Below, in pieces: positions 34,209 to 41,102 of a DNA stretch of 64,000 bases. The notes below the pieces were generated by a model that did no database searches, was not told the origin of the DNA, and was given only the letters and a program-made list of their open reading frames with translations. Each line of letters starts with the position of its first letter. Positions within the stretch are counted from its first letter, which is position 1. This stretch comes from Enhydrobacter aerosaccus (GTDB lineage: Bacteria > Pseudomonadota > Alphaproteobacteria > Reyranellales > Reyranellaceae), in assembly GCF_900167455.1 (NCBI RefSeq), contig NZ_FUWJ01000001.1, positions 62,001-126,000 on the forward strand, read 5' to 3'. A program made the translations under genes and the position numbers.

Positions 34209-35354
34209 TCACCCGGCCTTCTTGGCGCCGAATCGTACGTCTGGCGCCAGCTCCGGCCGGCGCAGGATCCGATAGCGGAATGTCGTCTTCTCGTTGGAAT
34301 GGCCGACATATTTGCCGGCCTGTTTGTAATCGCCGGTGCGGGCGACGATGTCGCTGACGATGGCGCGCCTCGACTCGTGCGGCCGCCATTTCTTGTCCGG
34401 CCCGATCAGCTGATCGGCCCAGCGGTAGACGTTGCTGCGTGAATGCCACGGGAAGACCTTCCCGGCCTTCCGCGCGCCCAGGACTGCAAGGTAGGCGACG
34501 GCTGTTGGGCTGAGTTCGAACTCCTCCCAGCGCAGATCTTTCTTATTCTTGGTGATGGCCATCCGGCCGCGCGCACTGGGCAGATCGACCCATTCCCAAT
34601 CAAAGCGCAGCCACTCGCCGATGCGGTAGCCCCGCTCATGGCAGAGCCAAACGAACGCGCGCTTTTCAAGGTGCTTTTGCAGCGTCCAGGGCGTGGGTGC
34701 CGACCTGATCCTCTCCTCGATCGCGTCAAGCAACGCAAACACTGTCTCATCATCGGCGATCCGCGGCGGGTCGGGCGGCAGGCTTCCCTCTGGCGCCTTG
34801 AGGCTCCGGACGACAATCTCGCCACGCCAATCTTGCTCGGCGCCAAATTTCAGCAGCGCACGATACGGGGTGATCACCTCGCGGTTGGCCGCGGCGAAGG
34901 TCGGAACCTTGTGACGTGGCCGCTTTTGCTTGGCAATCAGCTCAGTGTTGGCCGAGGCGACTTCGCTGCGACGCTTCGCCAGCCAAGCCTCAGCCGTGCC
35001 CTTGGTCACGGCGTTGTTAATGCCGCGCACTTCGAGCTTGCCGTCGCGGGCTTCGATGAAAGCAAGCCGCCGCCAGTCGGCATGCGTTTCGTCCAGACCG
35101 CGATCCGCCTTGTAGTGGGCACTGACAATTCCGAGCGTTACGCTCGCCGCGCCCGCGGCGGGAGGGCGACGACAGGCTCGCTCGGCGAGATGCTTCTTGA
35201 CGTACGCCTTAGCGCCCGCTGGATCTCGCGCGTCTGTAGCGAGCTCGAGCTTGGTCCCGGCATCGTCACGGCCACGCCAGACGACCCACCGATTAGCCTT
35301 GCGTTCGCCTGGAGCGTAGAAGGTTCCGCCGACACCGGGAATCTTGTACGGCAC
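34209..35354 (-). CDS. Tyrosine recombinase (phage/ICE integrase)
   Basis: Site-specific recombinase, 381 residues, that integrates and excises the element at the tRNA-Thr site 140 bases away. A C-terminal catalytic domain carries R244 (GYRIGEWLR), H326-x-x-R329 (PHESRR), H352 (VGHSN) and nucleophile Y361. The N-terminal part (1-60) resembles a DNA arm-binding domain, followed by a core-binding helical region. It starts inside the gene of a small HTH protein read in another frame, suggesting coupled expression. Confidence 0.9.
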   Translation of the reverse strand: MPYKIPGVGGTFYAPGERKANRWVVWRGRDDAGTKLELATDARDPAGAKAYVKKHLAERACRRPPAAGAASVTLGIVSAHYKADRGLDETHADWRRLAFIEARDGKLEVRGINNAVTKGTAEAWLAKRRSEVASANTELIAKQKRPRHKVPTFAAANREVITPYRALLKFGAEQDWRGEIVVRSLKAPEGSLPPDPPRIADDETVFALLDAIEERIRSAPTPWTLQKHLEKRAFVWLCHERGYRIGEWLRFDWEWVDLPSARGRMAITKNKKDLRWEEFELSPTAVAYLAVLGARKAGKVFPWHSRSNVYRWADQLIGPDKKWRPHESRRAIVSDIVARTGDYKQAGKYVGHSNEKTTFRYRILRRPELAPDVRFGAKKAG

Positions 35355-35524
35355 CGCTCGCGCTCCTTTCGCTCCAGTTCCTCGACGTCCTCAGGGCTCA
35401 GCCGTGCCAGACGGCCGCTCCCAATGGTGGCAATTCCATGCCGAGTGAGCAAGCGGCGCAACGTGCGAATTGACCACCGTTGTTGCTTTGCAACCTCGGC
35501 GAGTGTGAGACGCTCATGAGTCAT
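35138..35524 (-). CDS. Small helix-turn-helix DNA-binding protein
   Basis: The N-terminal 65 residues form a plausible excisionase- or MerR-like HTH (LTLAEVAKQQRWSIRTLRRLLTRHG, then IGSGRLARLSPEDVEEL). The frame stays open for another 60 residues while overlapping the first 217 bases of the integrase; that tail is Arg/Ser rich and probably of no structural value. It may regulate integrase expression or aid recombination. The overlap is unusually long for two real genes, so the true boundary is uncertain. Confidence 0.6.
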   Translation of the reverse strand: MTHERLTLAEVAKQQRWSIRTLRRLLTRHGIATIGSGRLARLSPEDVEELERKERERCRTRFPVSAEPSTLQANARLIGGSSGVAVTMPGPSSSSLQTREIQRALRRTSRSISPSEPVVALPPRARRA

Positions 35525-35726
35525 AATGCATGAGCTTAGGGGGACCTTCCTGCTTACAAAACGGCCCGTATCTGCGCAGAGCTGCGCCGTAGGCCGCCAG
35601 AGCTACCGATCATCTCCATGGCCAGACGAACGAATTGATCAGTCTTCCTGACCGAGCGAGGTCATTGTACGCCCTTTGGCCCGCTCGTTCGCCACTCGTC
35701 GGGCATTGACGCTGGGAAATGACCCA

Positions 35727-35945
35727 TTAACGACGCTTGGGCGGCCGCAAGAGATCAAGATGGCTGACGCCCAGCGCGTTGGCGATTTCGTAAACCGTGA
35801 CGACCGTCGGGTTACGATTCCCCTGTTCGAGGCCGCTGATGTACTGCTGGCTGAAGCCCGAAATGTCCACGAGCTTCTCCTGAGTCAGGCCCTTCTTCAG
35901 CCTGATGCGTCGAACATTCCGCCCCACCAGCTTGCGCATGTCCAT
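35727..35945 (-). CDS. XRE-family repressor, QseC-like
   Basis: Cro/CI-type DNA-binding protein of 72 residues: an HTH spans about 8-62 (LTQEKLVDISGFSQQYISGLEQGNRNPTVVTVYEIANAL). It is divergent from the DUF2285 protein gene at 36146 across 200 bases. In ICEMlSym of Mesorhizobium, the divergent pair qseC/qseM has exactly this layout: QseC represses both promoters and so sets whether the quorum-sensing antiactivator QseM is made. The assignment rests on size, fold and gene order. Confidence 0.75.
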   Translation of the reverse strand: MDMRKLVGRNVRRIRLKKGLTQEKLVDISGFSQQYISGLEQGNRNPTVVTVYEIANALGVSHLDLLRPPKRR

Positions 35946-35966
35946 GCGCCGAAGTCAGCGGGATAC

Positions 35967-35980
35967 AAACTATAAAGTTT
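35967..35980. promoter_or_regulatory. Inverted repeat in the qseC/qseM-like divergent spacer
   Basis: AAACT and AGTTT separated by four bases (35967-35980), followed by a related AT-rich stretch with AACTAT at 35984-35989. The spacer here is markedly AT rich compared with its surroundings. It lies 22 bases before the XRE gene and 166 bases before the DUF2285 gene. It is a candidate operator for the XRE protein. Confidence 0.5.
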
Positions 35981-36145
35981 ATCAACTATATTATGTATCG
36001 GCCGATCTGCACGGAGAAGAACTGGCGTAGTTCACCACCACTTCTATCCACATCCGGCCCGGCGCATGTCACTGGCCTCTCGACTCTGACTCCGTAAATT
36101 GAAGGCCACGGCGCTTGGCGAACATCAGCAGGAGGGCAGGGCGCA

Positions 36146-36412
36146 ATGGTGGCTCGGCGTCACAATCAACCCATTGCCGACGACGTCCCTTGGTCAGACT
36201 CGATCACCGCCTACGACGAGGCGCATCTGGTGGTTTACCTTCGCCTGTTGGACGCGACCGCCGACGGCGCAAGCAAGAACGAAATGGCCAAGATCATCCT
36301 TGGCATCGATCCGGCCAAGGAGCCCCAGCGGGCCGAGCGCGTGGTCGACAGCCACCTGCGCCGTGCCCGCTGGATGAGCCGAGTTGGCTACCGTCATCTC
36401 CTGCGTGGCTGA
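36146..36412 (+). CDS. DUF2285 protein, QseM-like antiactivator
   Basis: Protein of 88 residues consisting of one DUF2285 domain (LVVYLRLLDATADGASKNEMAKIILG, then RAERVVDSHLRRARWMSRVGYRHLL). The C-terminal half of the FseA-like protein at 38.2-39.0 kb has the same pattern. In ICEMlSym, QseM binds TraR and FseA and blocks excision and transfer; a small DUF2285 protein divergent from an XRE repressor fits that role. AGGAGGG lies nine bases before the ATG. Confidence 0.78.
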   Translation: MVARRHNQPIADDVPWSDSITAYDEAHLVVYLRLLDATADGASKNEMAKIILGIDPAKEPQRAERVVDSHLRRARWMSRVGYRHLLRG

Positions 36413-36621
36413 GCCGGCCAACTTGTCTGATCTCAATTAGCCTGACATGTAACTGTAAAATTCGGGTGCCGCGCGTGCGCTTTCCCGGGCGAATGCCCGC
36501 AATCGGCAAGAGTCTTACCGTCATGGCTGCATGGCACGAATGCAGCCTCATGTTGTCACTGGCAAGAGCGCGCTGGCATGCCTGAAAAGATCGCTGGGTC
36601 TCGCGTCATTGGGGCCAAGCG

Positions 36622-37347
36622 ATGCACCGGGTCTTCCAGACCTTCATCGACCGGCTGTCGGAAAGCGTCGATCGCGCTGACTTGCAGTCTACCTTGGCCG
36701 ATGCGGCAGCCGCATTCGGCCTACACTGCTTCGCGTACTTGTCCTTGCCGCCTCGGCCGGATGACAAGGCGCTCCTCATATCCACCTATCCAACCCAGTG
36801 GACGACGCACTATCTGCAAAGCCGCTACGAGCGGCTCGATCCCGTGATCCTTCAGGCCCAGCGTGGCACCGACCCGTTTGAATGGGGCTTCGGCGCCGGG
36901 AGCATGACTCTCTCCAAGCGGCAACAGCAGTTCTTTGACGAAGCGGCCCAGTTCGATATCCGCTGCGGCTTCACCATCCCCATTCACGATGGCCGCGGTC
37001 CGGTGGCGGCGATCACCTTCGCCGCCCACGAGCGTCACCCGGTGTTCAGCCGCGGCGTCGAGCGACACGGGGAAGTCCTGCAATTCATGGCGCTCCACTA
37101 CCACGCCCAGGTGCGTCAAAAGTTGTCCGGCGATCGCATCATCGCCGGCGTGGCGCTCTCGCCGCGCGAGTTCGACTGCCTGCGGTGGGCCGCCTTGGGA
37201 AAGTCTGCCGGAGACACCGCAGACATCCTGGGTATCAAGCGCCGCACGACGGTTTTCCACCTCGAGAATGCCAAGCAAAAGCTTGGCGTCCGCACCATCT
37301 CCCAAGCTGTCGCGCGCTACTCGGCCTCGATGCGCACCACGCCCTGA
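36622..37347 (+). CDS. traR: LuxR-family quorum-sensing activator (TraR-like)
   Basis: Acyl-homoserine-lactone-responsive activator of 241 residues. The N-terminal ligand domain (about 15-160) has the conserved W60, Y64, D73, P74 and W88. The C-terminal LuxR HTH (about 176-232) contains LSPREFDCLRWAALGKSAGDTADILGI. It is followed by a lux box and the AHL synthase gene, so it most likely activates traI and fseA when signal accumulates. The 36413-36621 region before it shows no gene or clear lux box. Confidence 0.9.
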   Translation: MHRVFQTFIDRLSESVDRADLQSTLADAAAAFGLHCFAYLSLPPRPDDKALLISTYPTQWTTHYLQSRYERLDPVILQAQRGTDPFEWGFGAGSMTLSKRQQQFFDEAAQFDIRCGFTIPIHDGRGPVAAITFAAHERHPVFSRGVERHGEVLQFMALHYHAQVRQKLSGDRIIAGVALSPREFDCLRWAALGKSAGDTADILGIKRRTTVFHLENAKQKLGVRTISQAVARYSASMRTTP

Positions 37348-37366
37348 CACGACTGGCCCCCTGTCA

Positions 37367-37388
37367 ACCCTGTTCAGGTATACAGGGT
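37367..37388. promoter_or_regulatory. lux/tra box upstream of traI
   Basis: Inverted repeat with 7-bp perfect arms, ACCCTGT and ACAGGGT, and an 8-base centre. The core CCTGT-N8-ACAGG is the same layout as the Vibrio lux box and tra boxes. It ends 57 bases before the traI ATG, the position expected for a LuxR-type activator site next to a promoter. Confidence 0.78.
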
Positions 37389-37445
37389 GCGCTGGGCCAA
37401 TTTTGACCCTTTCATTGTCGCTGCCTGTTCATCCAGGAGGCGACC

Positions 37446-38078
37446 ATGATGCAGCTCATCAGCCAGGATCACTATGGTGAATTCGTGGAAGAGCTCGCCG
37501 ACATGCACCGCTTGCGCTATCGCGTCTTCAAGCAGCGGCTCGATTGGGACGTCCAAGTCAGTGGCGATCTAGAGGTCGACGACTTCGACGCCTTTCACCC
37601 CATTTACCTCCTCCAACGCGGCCGCGACGGCCGTGTTCAAGGCTGTGTCCGCCTGCTGCCGTCGACCGGTCCCACCATGCTGCGGGACGCGTTCGGTGTT
37701 CTCCTGAACGGCGAATCGCCGCCGGCCAGTCCGAGCATCTGGGAGAGCAGCCGCTTCGCTCTCGATCTGCGCCACGATGCGGCTGCGGCAGTCAGCGGCA
37801 TCGCAAGGGCGACCTTTGAGCTGTTCATCGGCATGGTCGAGTTTGGCCTGGCACGGGGTCTCAGCTCTATCGTCACGGTCACGGACCTCAGAATGGAGCG
37901 CATCCTGCGGCGGGCCAGTTGGCCGCTGAAGCGCATCGGCGTCCCTCACGCAATCGGTACGACCCGAGCCATTGCGGGCTACCTCGAGGTCTCGCGCGAC
38001 GCCCTCGCTCGCCTGCGGCGCGAGGGTGGTCTCGAACAGCCAGTTCTCTGGGCGCCGGTCACGATGGCCACAGCCTAG
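37446..38078 (+). CDS. traI: Acyl-homoserine-lactone synthase (LuxI/TraI family)
   Basis: Makes the AHL signal from S-adenosylmethionine and an acyl carrier protein. All the family's invariant residues can be seen in the 210-residue product: R24, F28, W34, D45, D48, R69, E100 and R103. AGGAGG precedes the ATG. It lies behind the lux box and 108 bases before the fseA-like gene, which matches the traI1-msi172-msi171 operon of ICEMlSym, where TraR-AHL drives the excision activator. Confidence 0.92.
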   Translation: MMQLISQDHYGEFVEELADMHRLRYRVFKQRLDWDVQVSGDLEVDDFDAFHPIYLLQRGRDGRVQGCVRLLPSTGPTMLRDAFGVLLNGESPPASPSIWESSRFALDLRHDAAAAVSGIARATFELFIGMVEFGLARGLSSIVTVTDLRMERILRRASWPLKRIGVPHAIGTTRAIAGYLEVSRDALARLRREGGLEQPVLWAPVTMATA

Positions 38079-38186
38079 AGCAGCCTCGTTGGCAGCGGAA
38101 AGGAAGCATTCTCGGCGAGACGGGACCGTCCAACTACATCAGGGGGCGGCTGACGGTCTGCCTTGCCACAGCGCGAGGAGCCCACG

Positions 38187-38997
38187 ATGGTCAGCCGTCC
38201 CCCATCCCAAGACGAACAGCCATGGCGTCGTGCCGACGCCTATGACTACACCGATTTACTGCCGAAGCGCGGCTGGGGATGGGAATTCCTACGCCGGGAT
38301 CCTGAGTATCAGCGCGAATGGGCCGCTCTTGGCCCCGCAGTTTCTGTCGAACAGCGACGGCATTTGACCCTTCTGACTGCCAACCGGCCGCTCGATGATC
38401 TGGCGCCATGGGGCGTGTTTTTTCGCAGATCCACCCGACCACGATGCGACTGCCGCCACGGTGTTCTGGCGGCCCGAGGCATGCCCTCACGTCCTGCCGG
38501 TGACGGCCGTTCCGGCCGTCTCGACGGCTCCGTTCTCGCTTGCCGAACTGCACCATCCTACGGCACTCCTGGTCCTGCCGGATGGAACCCAGCATCTCTT
38601 GGCGCGCGATAGCAGCCGCAGTTTGCAGTTGGCGGTCCGGGGTTCAAGCCTGCTTGAGCCCGTCAGCCTGCGCACTGATGCGATCTTCGATGCGCGACAC
38701 TTGCGGCCTCGGCTCACGGCGCTGGAAGGCCTCAACGCTCTGATCAGCAAGCAGAGCTTGCCCGATCATCTCTTCCCAATCGACCCAAGGTCACGGCGGC
38801 TGCGTCATGTTCTGCAATCCTTGGACGGCTTTCTGGCCGGCGCTACCTATCGCGACATCGCCGTCGCTTTGTTCGGCGAAGCGCGTGTTCTCGCCGACTG
38901 GTCGGACCCTCGGCGCCATCTCTTCGACCAAGTGCGCCGAGCGGTCCGGCGGGGACGCTACCTCATGAACGGCGGGTATCGAAGTTTCCTGATTTGA
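38187..38997 (+). CDS. fseA: FseA-like excision activator made by +1 ribosomal frameshifting
   Basis: Two overlapping frames together encode one protein of about 269 residues. Frame 1 (from ATG 38187, GAGGAG upstream) gives an N-terminal domain with DYTDLLPKRGWGWEFLRRDP and continues to 38612 without the family sequence. The second frame carries FWRPEACPHVLPV and a C-terminal DUF2285 domain ending at 38997. They join at TTTTTTC (38418-38424), where skipping C38424 gives VFF-ADPPDHD. In ICEMlSym, msi172 and msi171 are fused by programmed +1 frameshifting into FseA, activator of rdfS. The order here (traI before, rdfS after) is the same. Confidence 0.82.
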
Positions 38998-39237
38998 CGC
39001 CTCTTGCGTCGTCGGCGCTGCATCGATTCACAGCAAAACACGCCGCCTGAACGGCTGGCTGCTGCCTTCGCTGGATCAGGCGCGGCAACGATGTCTTCGC
39101 CGTCTGAGGCAGCGCTTGGGTGGCGAAAACGTCCCCAAGGGTCTTCGCCAGTCCTAGGCCATCGCTTGCCCGCTCATGCTGCCCACGAAGGAGACGACCT
39201 GCGTCGTCGTCTTCCGACCACTTCGATGAGGGCACGC

Positions 39238-39468
39238 ATGGACGACGATGCCGCCCGAGCTGCCAACGCCAAGAAGGGCAGCCCATTTCTCAATACGGCC
39301 CAGGCTGCGCACTATGTCGGCTTGTCGCCGCGCACGTTCGAGCGCATGCGGCGCACTGGCCGCGGCCCGCGCTTTCGCAAGCACGGCCGCTATGTGCGCT
39401 ACCACATCGTCGACCTCGACGCTTGGTCGGAGGGCCGCGCTCATACCAAGGTCGACGGCGATGCGTAG
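39238..39468 (+). CDS. rdfS: Excisionase / recombination directionality factor, RdfS-like
   Basis: MerR-like winged-helix DNA-binding protein of 76 residues (FLNTAQAAHYVGLSPRTFERMRRTGRGPRFRKHGRYVRYHIVDLDAW, given in family form across residues 17-63). Such proteins turn integrase toward excision. ATG 39238 has GAGGG five bases upstream; ATG 39226 is a weaker choice. The 240-base region between fseA and this gene has no coding sequence and is the expected FseA target; it contains a small inverted repeat GACGAC/GTCGTC at 39193-39208. The stop overlaps the traF start. Confidence 0.8.
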   Translation: MDDDAARAANAKKGSPFLNTAQAAHYVGLSPRTFERMRRTGRGPRFRKHGRYVRYHIVDLDAWSEGRAHTKVDGDA

Positions 39469-39964
39469 GGGGACCGTCCTTCGCGTCGGCGCCCTTGCGG
39501 GGCTCGGTCTGGCCGCGCTCGCTTTTGGCCCCTCGACGCCCCGCTTCGTCTGGAACGCCAGCGCCAGTGCACCGCTTGGTCTTTACCTTGTCGAGCAAAC
39601 GGCGGCCTTGGGCAAAGGGGATCTCGTTCTCGCGTGGGCGCCCGACAGTGCGCGCCGAATGGCCGCCGAGCGCGGCTATCTTCCCGAATCCGTGCCGCTC
39701 ACCAAGCGCATCGTGGCCGTCTCTGGCGACACCGTGTGCGGCCGCCATAGCCTCCTCCTCATCAATGGATGGGTCGCTGCAATCCAGTTGCCAGCTGACC
39801 CGCAAGGCCGTCCGCTGACGCCCTGGACGGGGTGTCGTGTGCTCGGGCCCGGCGAGGTTTTGCTGCTGATGGCGGAGGTCTGGGACTCCTTCGACAGCCG
39901 CTATTTCGGACCGATCCCGACCACTTCGATCTTGGGCAAGCTGGTGCCGATATGGACCCGCTGA
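39461..39964 (+). CDS. traF: Conjugal transfer signal peptidase TraF (S26 family)
   Basis: Membrane-anchored serine peptidase, 167 residues, that matures the conjugative pilin. One N-terminal membrane segment spans about 7-25. The catalytic serine is S36 in SAPLGLY, and the catalytic lysine is K82 in TKRIVAVSGDTV. The C-terminal PIPTTSILGKLVPIW is typical of TraF/LepB relatives. It overlaps the excisionase gene by eight bases and the next gene by 13, so rdfS-traF-slt is one operon. Confidence 0.88.
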   Translation: MRRGTVLRVGALAGLGLAALAFGPSTPRFVWNASASAPLGLYLVEQTAALGKGDLVLAWAPDSARRMAAERGYLPESVPLTKRIVAVSGDTVCGRHSLLLINGWVAAIQLPADPQGRPLTPWTGCRVLGPGEVLLLMAEVWDSFDSRYFGPIPTTSILGKLVPIWTR

Positions 39965-40791
39965 TCGCGCTGTTGCTGTGTAGCTCGCCGTTTGCGCAGC
40001 CACCCATGAGCTCTAGGGATTGCCCCACGACAGCGATCAGCCGCGCAATCTCTGTCGAGGCTGGTGTGCAACGGGCCTTGGCGCCAGCCGATATTATTCG
40101 CGTGGCTGACACGCCAGGCGCCACGAATGTTGGGCAATGGCAGATATTCATCGCTGAAGCGGCTCTGCGTTTTGGCATTCCGGAGGCCTGGATCCGCGCC
40201 GTGATGCGCGCCGAAAGCGACGGCCAGGCTACGGTTGATGGCCGGCCGATCACGTCGCCCGCAGGTGCCATCGGCCTCATGCAAGTGCTACCCGAGACTT
40301 ATGCGGAGATGCAGCGTCGCCACGGCCTAGGGCCTAATCCTGCCGATCCGCACGACAACATTTTGGCCGGCGCCGCCTATCTACGCGAGATGCTCGACCG
40401 GTTTGGCTACCCGCACCTCTTTGCAGCCTACAATGCCGGCCCAGAACGCTTTGCGGCCTACCGCCGGGGAGAGCAACCGCTACCAGCGGAGACGCGCGCC
40501 TATATCGCTCAAATCGGAACGGAGCTCACAAACGGGAGCGACGATGGTGCCGCGGCCCAACAGCTTTCATCGGTACCTGCTGCGCCAGAGCGCGGCCGCA
40601 GCCTCAATCCTCTGCTTTTTTTCGCGCCGGGGCGACCCTCGACTCTGTTCGTGAACCACGATGAATCGGCTTCTCGAGCTGATCAATCCAGAGGCAAGTT
40701 GCCGCTCGAACCGGAAGCGGATCGAGGCCTACGTGCACCGACTGGCGACAGCAAACCTGCGGCGCCAGTTGACGATCAGGGACCGCCCTGA
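39952..40791 (+). CDS. Lytic transglycosylase (conjugation-associated)
   Basis: Peptidoglycan-cleaving enzyme that opens the wall for the conjugation machine, 279 residues. The SLT domain spans about 65-190, with catalytic E88 (MRAESDG), GAIGLMQVLPETY near 105-117 and AAYNAGP near 162-168. A short hydrophobic N-terminus (PLIALLLCSS) acts as a signal. The last 80 residues are low-complexity and Pro/Ala/Ser rich. It lies directly after traF, as in rhizobial ICEs. Confidence 0.88.
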   Translation: MDPLIALLLCSSPFAQPPMSSRDCPTTAISRAISVEAGVQRALAPADIIRVADTPGATNVGQWQIFIAEAALRFGIPEAWIRAVMRAESDGQATVDGRPITSPAGAIGLMQVLPETYAEMQRRHGLGPNPADPHDNILAGAAYLREMLDRFGYPHLFAAYNAGPERFAAYRRGEQPLPAETRAYIAQIGTELTNGSDDGAAAQQLSSVPAAPERGRSLNPLLFFAPGRPSTLFVNHDESASRADQSRGKLPLEPEADRGLRAPTGDSKPAAPVDDQGPP

Positions 40792-40987
40792 TCACGCGTA
40801 CACCGCATCACGATTGCCAATATTAGGCCGCAACACAGTTCGGCTTGAATGGCCCGGTGCGCGAGCCAATCGCAGCAAAGCGTGCGTGGACGAAGATCGG
40901 ATGGTGGAGAGAACCACAATCGCGCGTAGGCAAGATAAAAGGCTCCCTCCAACGGTCGCCAAGTCCTTGTCTGCACATCGGTTTTGA

Positions 40988-41013
40988 GGAGGGAAGGGCG
41001 CCAGTGTCCCTCC
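40988..41013. other. Inverted repeat upstream of the relaxase; candidate oriT region
   Basis: The 311-base gap 40792-41102 has no gene. It contains perfect 7-bp arms GGAGGGA (40988-40994) and TCCCTCC (41007-41013), and a further CTCCCTCC copy near 40950. Origins of transfer of MOBP-type elements often lie just upstream of the relaxase gene next to inverted repeats. The nic site cannot be recognised by eye. Confidence 0.35.
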
Positions 41014-41102
41014 AATGCGGCGACAAACCCTTGATTTGGTTGAGGTTGAAGCCTCCATGCCAGCAATCGGTTACGAACCAGCGTTATCGTCCCGAGGTTT
41101 CC

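Noticed and set aside
34020-34442. Plus-strand frame starting in the tRNA fragment
   Set aside because: The peptide begins with translated tRNA sequence and then runs antisense to the integrase.
34872-34880. GGTGATCACC in the integrase gene as another operator copy
   Set aside because: Differs from TGTGATCACA at both outer positions, lies in coding sequence and belongs to the ICE, not the metabolic regulon.
40845-41102. N-terminal extension of the relaxase by 86 codons
   Set aside because: The extension has no family similarity and covers the probable oriT region; the family start EFEPKLGRIGNRG follows ATG 41103.
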